From contig CANRJI010000062.1 of assembly GCA_947630885.1 (NCBI GenBank), positions 1 to 5,667 on the forward strand: DNA of 5,667 bases, in the 5' to 3' direction. This DNA comes from an uncultured Bacilli bacterium (GTDB taxonomy: Bacteria > Bacillota_I > Bacilli_A > RF39 > UBA660). Below the pieces are notes generated by a model. The model did not search any database and had not been told where the DNA came from. It worked only from the letters and a program-made list of their open reading frames with translations. The translations under genes were made by a program, and so were the position numbers. Shown one piece after another: positions 1 through 5,531 of this stretch (its first letter is position 1; each line of letters opens with the position of its first letter).

Positions 1-926
1 TTGCTTTTTCCTTTATCTTCTCTTTTAAATATTTCTGTTATTTGCTCAAATATTTCTTCTTCCGTCATGGGAATACCTTGTTGAGGAAAATTATAAGTTT
101 TAACTAATTCCTCATTTAATACTTGACCATATGTTTCATATGTATCTTTAATATCTTCAGCCTCTGGCATCTCAATTATTTTAAATAATTCATCTAACAT
201 ATTTTGACGCATAGCTTCTAAGACAGTCACTGGACCAGAGCCATCAACAATAAAATCAGTAACAGCTACTTTAAACATTCTATCGGGATCAACCATACAT
301 AAATTTTGATAATCTTTTAATTCTTCACGAACACCACTTTCTCCTATTTTAGCTAGTTTATCAACAGATAGTATTACTTTACTTGTAAGATCAGTTGGAA
401 TGCCTGAAGCCACAATTAAGCCTTCAAGTAATTTACGATTATTTACTTCAATATATACATCAATTCCTAATCTTTTATAAGCAAGCGATGTCATCGATAA
501 TAGTTCGGCTTCGATATAAGTTCCTTCAATACCGCAGACATCGACATCACATTGGTAAAATTCACGAGCACGACCCGTTTTAACAGGACCATCACGAAAA
601 ACTTTACCTATTTCGTATCGTTTAAAAGGTAACGTTAATTCTTTACCGACATTCATACTTATCGTTTTAGCAAAAGGTACGGTAAGGTCATAGCGAAGTC
701 CAAGTTTACGGTCTCCTTGGTCATTTAACGTATAGACTTCTTTTAGTATTTCACTTCCACCAGCATACTTTGATGCTAGTAAATCATAGTAACATAAAAT
801 TGTCGTATCAAGAGGTAAATATCCATAAGTTTCAAAAGTATCAGTAAGAGTATTTACGACTTTTCTTCGTAAAAATTCTTTTGATGGAAGACTATCACTA
901 GTTCCTTTAACATTCATAGGTTTCAT
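1..926 (-). CDS. hisS: Histidyl-tRNA synthetase, partial (3' end outside window)
   Basis: Class II aminoacyl-tRNA synthetase that charges tRNA-His in the cytoplasm. The first 308 residues are present in one unbroken frame; the C-terminal part of the catalytic core (the RGLDYYTG-type histidine motif and motif 3) and the anticodon-binding domain lie beyond base 1. Visible landmarks are KGTSD near residues 7-11, the substrate-binding block LRYDLTVPFAK at 77-87, and motif 2 ending in REFYQCDVDVCG at 121-132. LRYDLTVP and REFYQCD are the forms found in eukaryotic/archaeal-like HisRS, whereas E. coli-type enzymes carry a RQFHQ-type motif 2. From about residue 165 a segment starting NNRKLLEG resembles the insertion region of that subtype. 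The ATG at 926-924 follows a perfect AGGAGG (940-935) at 8 nt spacing. The gene starts 24 nt after the HAD gene stops, so it is probably the third gene of that operon. The catalytic REFYQ motif argues against the HisZ paralogue. Confidence 0.95.
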   Translation of the reverse strand, partial: MKPMNVKGTSDSLPSKEFLRRKVVNTLTDTFETYGYLPLDTTILCYYDLLASKYAGGSEILKEVYTLNDQGDRKLGLRYDLTVPFAKTISMNVGKELTLPFKRYEIGKVFRDGPVKTGRAREFYQCDVDVCGIEGTYIEAELLSMTSLAYKRLGIDVYIEVNNRKLLEGLIVASGIPTDLTSKVILSVDKLAKIGESGVREELKDYQNLCMVDPDRMFKVAVTDFIVDGSGPVTVLEAMRQNMLDELFKIIEMPEAEDIKDTYETYGQVLNEELVKTYNFPQQGIPMTEEEIFEQITEIFKREDKGKS

Positions 927-950
927 AATTTATGCCTCCTCTCTTATTAT

Positions 951-1472
951 TTAAAGTTTTACACGAATTTTTTCTTTAGCAATATTAGCAAAATCAATAG
1001 TTAATAAGTCTAATAAATCAGTGATGGTAATGTAAGTGCTCTTTTTACCAGAATCAGAAAATTTGACAGGTATGCCCCCTTTTAATAACCAATCATCAAG
1101 ATTGAGAGAATAATCGTCAACAAGAATAGCACCTTTTGCTTCGACAACATCAGTCTTTTTGATTGGTTTAGGAACAAATATAATATTAATTCCCGGTAAT
1201 TTTTCGGCGAAATATTTTTTCTTTGAAATAATTTCATTTTCTGAAGTGACATGCGTTAAAATTTCAACATCAAATTTTTCAGTCAATTTCTTTATTTTAT
1301 TGGTAGCACCAGCGATTTCGCCAGAGGAAAGAATTAAATCATCCCAATCTAAGTTGGTATAAAACCTGGTTATTTCTTCTTCAGATTCAATTTTCATTTC
1401 TTTAAGGACAGCATAACTTCTAGTAATAGTATCTAGTATAACACCATCACAATCTAGATAAAGTTTAAGCAT
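951..1472 (-). CDS. Small HAD-superfamily phosphatase, 5'(3')-deoxyribonucleotidase-like
   Basis: A complete 173-residue protein with all four HAD motifs. Motif I is LDCDGVILDT, with nucleophile Asp7 and acid/base Asp9. Motif II is Thr73 in ILTHVT. Motif III is a lysine in KKK at 84-86. Motif IV is the acidic pair Asp119-Asp120 in ILVDDYSLNLDDW. The short cap between motifs I and II and the DDYxxNLxxW ending resemble cytosolic 5'(3')-deoxyribonucleotidases (NT5C-like), so dephosphorylation of a (deoxy)nucleoside monophosphate or another small phosphate ester is a reasonable guess; the substrate cannot be read from sequence. No signal peptide, so cytoplasmic. The ATG shares one base with the stop of the upstream gene (TAATG), and its ribosome-binding site (TTAGGAGAAGAG) is formed by the last codons of that gene, which suggests translational coupling. 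hisS follows after 24 nt. Confidence 0.85.
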   Translation of the reverse strand: MLKLYLDCDGVILDTITRSYAVLKEMKIESEEEITRFYTNLDWDDLILSSGEIAGATNKIKKLTEKFDVEILTHVTSENEIISKKKYFAEKLPGINIIFVPKPIKKTDVVEAKGAILVDDYSLNLDDWLLKGGIPVKFSDSGKKSTYITITDLLDLLTIDFANIAKEKIRVKL

Positions 1473-2005
1473 TACTCTTCTCCTAAAGCAGTAGTTATTT
1501 CGAGAGTACCACTATAAAAAGCCGATATTTTTCCATCATTTACTTTGATAATAGTTGGATTTGCTACTTTTAAATCATTTATGTTTTCAACAATACCAGA
1601 TGGTTCACCGACAAAATTACTATTAAAGTCATCACTTAAATCAACGCGATAAACGTACGATGTAAGGGTATATGTTATGTTTGTCACTTCGCTTTTTTCT
1701 TCGCTTGGATCATAATAATAAACGTAATATTCGTGATCATACTGTCTTAAACTATCAACGGCGAGAATACGATCTTCAATATTTTGAGTGTCTTCTTCGG
1801 TTTCATTATCTTTATTAAACCATTTTATATCTTTTGTTATAAAAATACCAGTTAAAAGATATAAAAGGACAAAAAAGACAAGTAAAACAATTAAGATAAT
1901 AATAAAAGTCCTCATCGATAATGGTTTATCACGATTTTTCTTTTGAGCTTCTCGAACATTTTTTCCTTCTCTTTTAGCTTGTTTTCTTTTTAATTCTCTT
2001 CCCAT
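1472..2005 (-). CDS. Single-pass membrane protein with cysteine-free thioredoxin-like outer domain
   Basis: A 177-residue protein not recognised as a named family. Residues 1-30 are strongly basic (MGRELKRKQAKREGKNVREA at the start) and should stay in the cytoplasm. Residues 32-56 form one hydrophobic membrane helix. Residues 57-177 are acidic and would face outside. The outer part reads like a thioredoxin fold: a strand and turn YYVYYYDPSEEKSEV (93-107) where a redox CxxC would normally sit, then VYRVDLSDDF (118-127), then ANPTIIKVNDGKISAFYSG (148-166), which matches the cis-proline segment of thioredoxins (xPTxxxxxxGK....G). There is no cysteine in the protein, so it cannot be a thiol oxidoreductase; a structural or binding role is inferred. 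The start at 2005 is supported by AAGGAAG at 2020-2014 and a promoter immediately upstream. It is the first gene of the operon with the HAD gene and hisS. The thioredoxin-like assignment rests on pattern only and is moderately sure. Confidence 0.75.
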   Translation of the reverse strand: MGRELKRKQAKREGKNVREAQKKNRDKPLSMRTFIIILIVLLVFFVLLYLLTGIFITKDIKWFNKDNETEEDTQNIEDRILAVDSLRQYDHEYYVYYYDPSEEKSEVTNITYTLTSYVYRVDLSDDFNSNFVGEPSGIVENINDLKVANPTIIKVNDGKISAFYSGTLEITTALGEE

Positions 2006-2028
2006 TCTATCAACTTCCTTCGCACTTT

Positions 2029-2057
2029 ATTATAATATATCTTGCTTTTATTGTAAA
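2029..2057 (-). promoter_or_regulatory. Sigma-A-type promoter for the membrane protein-HAD-hisS operon
   Basis: On the minus strand TTTACA (2057-2052, one mismatch to TTGACA) is separated by exactly 17 nt from a perfect TATAAT (2034-2029). Transcription would start near 2022, giving a leader of only about 17 nt that consists mostly of the ribosome-binding site. The -35 box begins 2 nt after the truA stop codon, so this promoter separates the hisS operon from the ecf-truA operon. I see no terminator between truA and this gene, so read-through from truA is also possible. Confidence 0.8.
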
Positions 2058-2059
2058 GA

Positions 2060-2800
2060 TTAATAAAAGACATTTTTGAGGTATAACCCTTCTGCACTTG
2101 CAGTTTTTCCTGCTGCTATACGCGTTTCTTTTTTTAGAATATCGATTATTTCTTCACTCTTTATTTTGCCTTCGCCAACCATAATTAATGTTCCAACCAT
2201 ATTACGAACCATATAACGCATAAATCCTGTACCGACAAAAACAAATGTTATTTTGTTTAAATCTTTGCTATCGCGAATAAGATTTGTTTGCGATATTGTT
2301 CGAACGTAATCTTCTTTTTCATCATCAGCTTTAGTAAATGATTTGAAGTTATGTGTTCCTTCAAAATATTTTAAGGCTCTTTCCATTTCGACGACATCAA
2401 GTCGCGAATTATACTGATAAACGTAATTACGTTCAAGAGGATTATATTCTCCCATATTTAATTTATAGATGTACTCTTTACCTAAAGCAGAAAATCTAGC
2501 ATGAAAGTCATCGCTAACCTCTTCGACTTTACGAACAAAGATATCTTTTGGTAAAAGGGAATTTAAGCCCTTAGCTAATTTTTCACAAGTTATTTTAGTC
2601 TCTAAATCAAAATGGACTTTTTGAGCAAGGGCATGGACACCAGCATCGGTTCGGCCCGAAGCATGAACACTTATCGTCTTGCCACCACTTATCTCCTTTA
2701 AGGCTTTTTCTAGTTCACCTTGGACGGTCCTCTTACGAGGCTGTTTTTGGTAACCAAAAAAATCAGTTCCATCATACGATATGGTAATTAAATATCTCAT
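2060..2800 (-). CDS. truA: tRNA pseudouridine(38-40) synthase TruA
   Basis: Converts uridines at positions 38, 39 and 40 of the tRNA anticodon stem-loop to pseudouridine; cytoplasmic, no cofactor. At 246 residues it has the usual bacterial TruA length. The invariant catalytic aspartate is Asp52 in SGRTDAGVHA (48-57). Other family hallmarks are the N-terminal ISYDGTDFFGYQ (7-18), DFHARFSALGKEYIYKL (98-113) with the conserved active-site tyrosine probably Tyr110, GTGFMRYMVRNMVG (190-203), and the C-terminal AEGLYLKNVFY (236-246). The ATG at 2800 follows AGGAGG (2810-2805), which overlaps the ecfT stop; only 9 nt separate the genes. Position directly after ecfT is the usual Firmicute arrangement and reflects shared transcription, not a shared reaction. 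In this frame ecfT and truA are separated only by the ecfT TGA. Confidence 0.97.
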   Translation of the reverse strand: MRYLITISYDGTDFFGYQKQPRKRTVQGELEKALKEISGGKTISVHASGRTDAGVHALAQKVHFDLETKITCEKLAKGLNSLLPKDIFVRKVEEVSDDFHARFSALGKEYIYKLNMGEYNPLERNYVYQYNSRLDVVEMERALKYFEGTHNFKSFTKADDEKEDYVRTISQTNLIRDSKDLNKITFVFVGTGFMRYMVRNMVGTLIMVGEGKIKSEEIIDILKKETRIAAGKTASAEGLYLKNVFY

Positions 2801-2809
2801 AATTCCTCC

Positions 2810-3550
2810 TCAATAAAATATGACAATAATAAATATTAATATATTTAAAACAAGTAAAAGATAATCTCTAATACTCCACTTATTTGTTCGGTAATTAGTT
2901 TTTGACTTTCCATAATTATATAGCCTAATATCCATGATATCCGCGGTCCTCTCCGACTTTTTAATTGACATAGCAAACATAGGAAGAAGAACACCTGTAG
3001 TACTAATTATTTTTTCTTTCCATATTTTGCTATCAAAGTTTATTCCTCGCAATTTTTGAGATCTTATTATTTTATGAGCTGAATCGGTAAGCGATGGAAT
3101 ATATCTTATCGAAAGAGCGGTAACCATAGCAATATCACTTACTGGTATTATTTTATTCAAGGGCTTTAGAAGTTTTTGCATTCCATAAGCTATTTCGGTA
3201 ATAGAAGTTGTATAACTTAAAATACTAGCATATAAAATGATAAAGATAATTCTAAATAAATCAAAAATAATGCGATTAATATTAAAAGTAAATATTAAAT
3301 CTATAACAAATATGAAAATAAGAAATATTTTTAAACCAAGAATATTTTTTAAATATACTTTGATACTAATATCACTATAGACAATAGCTAGTAATAAATA
3401 ACTTGTTAGCATTAGTAAATCAACATAACTATCAATATAAAACATAGCAATCATCATGATGATAAGTGATATTATCTTAAACATGGGACTAAGTTTATGA
3501 ACAATAGAATCTTTTAAATAGTATCGACCAAAAGTAATATTATTTAACAT
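2810..3550 (-). CDS. ecfT: ECF transporter transmembrane coupling protein EcfT
   Basis: Membrane scaffold of an energy-coupling factor transporter: it links the two ATPases to exchangeable substrate-binding S components and turns ATP hydrolysis into toppling of the S component. The 246-residue protein has hydrophobic segments near 24-38, 43-58, 69-87, 95-115 and 229-245, with a largely cytoplasmic helical coupling region at about 118-215. The N-terminal VHKLSPMFKI (17-26) corresponds to the usual LHxLDPRxK stretch. The two family Arg motifs of the coupling helices are recognisable: SQKLRG at 164-169 is close to the usual xRG form, while the second, MDIRLY at 206-211, keeps Arg209 but has Leu for Gly. 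The start codon lies 11 nt inside ecfA2, behind GAAGGA in the ecfA2 reading frame, so translation is probably coupled. The gene stops with TGA, the only TGA stop seen in the window. Related CbiQ proteins serve cobalt transport, but the paired ATPases and truA neighbour favour the shared group II module. Confidence 0.93.
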   Translation of the reverse strand: MLNNITFGRYYLKDSIVHKLSPMFKIISLIIMMIAMFYIDSYVDLLMLTSYLLLAIVYSDISIKVYLKNILGLKIFLIFIFVIDLIFTFNINRIIFDLFRIIFIILYASILSYTTSITEIAYGMQKLLKPLNKIIPVSDIAMVTALSIRYIPSLTDSAHKIIRSQKLRGINFDSKIWKEKIISTTGVLLPMFAMSIKKSERTADIMDIRLYNYGKSKTNYRTNKWSIRDYLLLVLNILIFIIVIFY

Positions 3551-4322
3551 GACGATAGATATCCTTCATAAGTTCTTTAATATCAAAAGTTAAATCTAAA
3601 CCGATATTCTTTTTTTTATTAACAGAATTTATGAAATCAATTATTTTAGGAATTTCAATACCGGCTTTTTTTATTTTATCACTATTTAAAAGTAATTCTT
3701 TGCTTTTACCTTCACTTACCATTTTACCATTTTTTAGGAGAAGATAATTATCGGTAACTTTCGTAACAAATTCGATATCACTCGAGAAAATAACAATAGT
3801 TCGGTGATAATCACGCTTTAATTTTTTTAGTAGTTTAATAAGATATTCTTCTTTTTGGTTATCTAAATAAAGAGTTGGATCATCGAGAATAATTAATTTA
3901 GGATTTAAACATAAGACAGTAGCAATAGATAACAACTCTTTTTCGCCACTAGATAATTCAAATGGGCTACGGTCTAAGTAAGTTAAAGGAAGATTAACTA
4001 ATTTTAAAGAATCACTAATTCTCTTTTCAATAGTACTTACTTTATAGTTATATTTTCGGAGACCAAAAATTAACTCTTCACGAACGGTATTAAAGATAAA
4101 TGATTCTTCGGGGTTTTGGAAAACATACCCCATTTGTCGTCCTTGATAACTATTAGTAATAGTTCCAGTATAACCTTTTTCGATACCACTTATTAAATAA
4201 CTTAATAAGGTTTTGCCGCTACCAGAAGCAGATATGACACTAGTTATCATTCCTTCTTCAAAACTATAACTGATATTGGTAAGTTTATCTTGATATGATA
4301 CTTTATCTAATTTTAATTCCAT
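3540..4322 (-). CDS. ecfA2: ECF transporter ATPase EcfA2, with degenerate catalytic residues
   Basis: Second nucleotide-binding subunit of the ECF module, cytoplasmic and bound to EcfT. The ABC motifs of this 260-residue protein are in order. Walker A is SASGSGKT (31-38), with Ser for the first glycine but the P-loop Lys37 present. The Q-loop is VFQNPEES with Gln69. The signature is LSSGE (123-127), close to LSGGQ. Walker B is LIILDDPT (143-150). The D-loop Asp154 is kept. Two key residues differ: the catalytic glutamate after Walker B is Asp148 (GAT), and the H-switch histidine is Ser181 in FSSDIEF (AGT). Residues after about 205 form the short C-terminal domain typical of EcfA proteins (GIEIPKIIDF). 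The start overlaps ecfA1 by 10 nt, with only a weak GA-rich ribosome-binding site, so reinitiation after ecfA1 is likely. The EcfA2 label follows gene order. Confidence 0.93.
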   Translation of the reverse strand: MELKLDKVSYQDKLTNISYSFEEGMITSVISASGSGKTLLSYLISGIEKGYTGTITNSYQGRQMGYVFQNPEESFIFNTVREELIFGLRKYNYKVSTIEKRISDSLKLVNLPLTYLDRSPFELSSGEKELLSIATVLCLNPKLIILDDPTLYLDNQKEEYLIKLLKKLKRDYHRTIVIFSSDIEFVTKVTDNYLLLKNGKMVSEGKSKELLLNSDKIKKAGIEIPKIIDFINSVNKKKNIGLDLTFDIKELMKDIYRHVK

Positions 4323-5119
4323 AATTTATCACTTATCTCTTTCTCATCAAAATAAATTTTATCAATAAGATTATACAGTTTTAAATTATGGGATAATTTG
4401 ACGATAAAAGGAAGATTAAATCCTAACTTCTCTAATTTATCATCAGCATATACTTCTTCTTTAGGACCATCCATGATAATTTTACCTTGTTCTAAAACAA
4501 TAATGCGATCAGAAAATAAAGTATCTTCTAAATTATGAGTAATTAAAATAATGGTTAACCCTTCTTCTTGATATTCTTTTAAAATTTTGAAGACGAGTTT
4601 TTTATCAGTTTGATTTAGTTTATGAATCATTTCATCTAACAAGAGGATTTTAGGATTATGAATGAGTGATGAAGCAAGGGCTACTTTTTCTTTTTCAGAA
4701 TTATTTAAACTTTCTGGTCCTTTATCTAAAATATTTTCAATTTTAAACTTCTTAGCAATACTAGAAATAGCATTTTTTATTTCATCAGGAGAATATTCTA
4801 GATTTTCTAACGTAAAGGCTAGATCATCGCGGACCGTTTCACCAATAAAGTGGTCATCAGCATTATCAAAGCAAACAGAAAATGATCTTCTTATTTTTTT
4901 TAAATAAAAATTATTTAGAAGATAACCATCGATAGTAATATAACCATAAGCTTCATATAGGCCGATAAGAATTTTTGCCAAAGTACTTTTACCAGAACCA
5001 TTTCTTCCAATTATTGAGACAAAGGTCTTGGGATAAATATCTAAATCAAAATTGTTAAAGACCGGCTGATTATTATAACTAAAACTCATACTTTTTACTT
5101 TAATAATACTTTTTTCCAT
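4313..5119 (-). CDS. ecfA1: ECF transporter ATPase EcfA1, with degenerate signature motif
   Basis: First nucleotide-binding subunit of the ECF module; with EcfA2 and EcfT it powers uptake of vitamins or other trace compounds through separate S components, none of which is in this window. In this 268-residue protein Walker A is GRNGSGKST (38-46), Walker B is ILLLDE with catalytic Glu163, and the H-switch is His195 in LITHNLED; all are intact. By contrast the signature motif is LNNSE (138-142) where LSGGQ is expected, the D-loop aspartate is Asn169 (HKLNQ), and the Q-loop glutamine is Asp85 in VCFDNADDHFIG (82-93), which otherwise aligns with VFQNPDNQFVG. The C-terminal GFNLPFIVKLSHNL is typical of EcfA. 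The ATG at 5119 follows AGAGGGTG (5133-5126). It is the first gene of the ecfA1-ecfA2-ecfT-truA operon and has its own promoter just upstream. The intact frame and conserved context argue against a pseudogene. Confidence 0.93.
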   Translation of the reverse strand: MEKSIIKVKSMSFSYNNQPVFNNFDLDIYPKTFVSIIGRNGSGKSTLAKILIGLYEAYGYITIDGYLLNNFYLKKIRRSFSVCFDNADDHFIGETVRDDLAFTLENLEYSPDEIKNAISSIAKKFKIENILDKGPESLNNSEKEKVALASSLIHNPKILLLDEMIHKLNQTDKKLVFKILKEYQEEGLTIILITHNLEDTLFSDRIIVLEQGKIIMDGPKEEVYADDKLEKLGFNLPFIVKLSHNLKLYNLIDKIYFDEKEISDKLWN

Positions 5120-5139
5120 AACTTACACCCTCTTATATC

Positions 5140-5168
5140 ATTATATATTAATCTAAGGCAAAATACAA
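5140..5168 (-). promoter_or_regulatory. Probable promoter of the ecfA1-ecfA2-ecfT-truA operon
   Basis: A perfect TATAAT (5145-5140) lies 17 nt downstream of TTGTAT (5168-5163), a weak -35 box that keeps only the TTG. The start of transcription would fall near 5133, leaving a leader of about 14 nt beginning at the ribosome-binding site. If this promoter is used, ecf expression is independent of the structured RNA further upstream. Confidence 0.6.
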
Positions 5169-5290
5169 GATTTATGTTGTGTTTTAGCCTTTATTTATAT
5201 GATAATTGATAAAAAGAAAAAGCATTTATTAATCTTGTTTTTGATATTAATTATCATTTTATTAATAATCTCTTTAATGATTCTATTCGT
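5169..5290. other. A/T-rich spacer between terminator and ecfA1 promoter; no supported gene
   Basis: This stretch separates the minus-strand terminator from the ecfA1 promoter. It holds most of a plus-strand 33-codon reading frame (5199-5300) with a hydrophobic middle and lysines at both ends, but without a ribosome-binding site. It also holds a 9-bp inverted repeat, ATGATAATT at 5199-5207 and AATTATCAT at 5249-5257. Both could be chance in sequence this rich in A and T. I see no other feature here. Confidence 0.5.
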
Positions 5291-5328
5291 AAAAAAATAG
5301 TACTCAATCTGCGTTTAGATTAAGTACT
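5291..5328 (-). terminator. Rho-independent terminator, minus strand
   Basis: The stem AGTACTTAATCT (5328-5317) pairs over 12 positions, one a U-G wobble, with AGATTGAGTACT (5310-5299) around the loop AAACGC. An A and seven T's (5297-5291) follow. Few G-C pairs make it weak by E. coli standards but reasonable in this A/T-rich genome. It ends transcripts from the 5582-5554 promoter or serves as the expression platform of an attenuator in front of ecfA1. Confidence 0.7.
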
Positions 5329-5405
5329 TTAACTTGATTAGGTACAACTTAATACTAAGGTAAATACTCAACTTGGCAAAGTTAAGTAATTCCTTTTTTA
5401 TTTTA
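5299..5405 (-). repeat. Structured RNA copy 2, ending in the terminator hairpin
   Basis: Starts with the same TAAAATAAAAAAG block (5405-5393). P1 (5395-5357) has the same design as copy 1: GGAA on the 5' side, a TGCC loop (5378-5375), a G-U pair, and the same bulged A (5361) before CC. ACCTAAT recurs at 5343-5337, 62 nt after the block start compared with 63 in copy 1. The copies then diverge: copy 2 continues into a longer linker and the terminator stem. A double TATAAT (5419-5408) lies just upstream but has no good -35 box, so a separate promoter for this copy is possible but weak. Confidence 0.55.
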
Positions 5406-5441
5406 CAATTATAATTATAAGTTTTAATATAAAATAAATTT

Positions 5442-5531
5442 ACCTAACTCAAACAGTTTGAATTAGGTGCTACACAAATTATTGGGTAACACTCAACACT
5501 GCAATATTGAATGTTCCTCTTTTTTATTTTA
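5442..5531 (-). repeat. Structured RNA copy 1
   Basis: Begins with the block TAAAATAAAAAAG (5531-5519), identical to the start of copy 2. Hairpin P1 (5517-5485) pairs GG, AACATTCAA with TTGAGTGTT, CC. It has a single bulged A (5487) before the final CC and a TGCA loop (5503-5500). ACCTAAT follows at 5468-5462, 63 nt after the block start, and is part of a second hairpin (5468-5442) with a 3-nt loop. The sequence after that hairpin (AAATTTATTTTATATT) is only weakly terminator-like. Confidence 0.55.

Noticed and set aside
395..583. 62-codon plus-strand reading frame
   Set aside because: Lies wholly inside the well-supported hisS frame on the other strand and has no recognisable motif.
1159..1362. 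67-codon plus-strand reading frame
   Set aside because: Antisense shadow of the HAD phosphatase gene, whose motifs are intact.
4662..4907. 81-codon plus-strand reading frame
   Set aside because: Antisense shadow of ecfA1.
5199..5257. 9-bp inverted repeat ATGATAATT / AATTATCAT as an operator
   Set aside because: Arms are 41 nt apart and purely A/T-rich apart from one G or C each; chance is a good explanation.
5355..5530. Two plus-strand terminators (hairpins followed by CCTTTTTT and CCTCTTTTTT)
   Set aside because: On the plus strand each stem has C/A mismatches that become G-U pairs on the minus strand, and the T-runs are the complement of the shared A-rich block of the tandem RNA. Some bidirectional terminator activity cannot be excluded.
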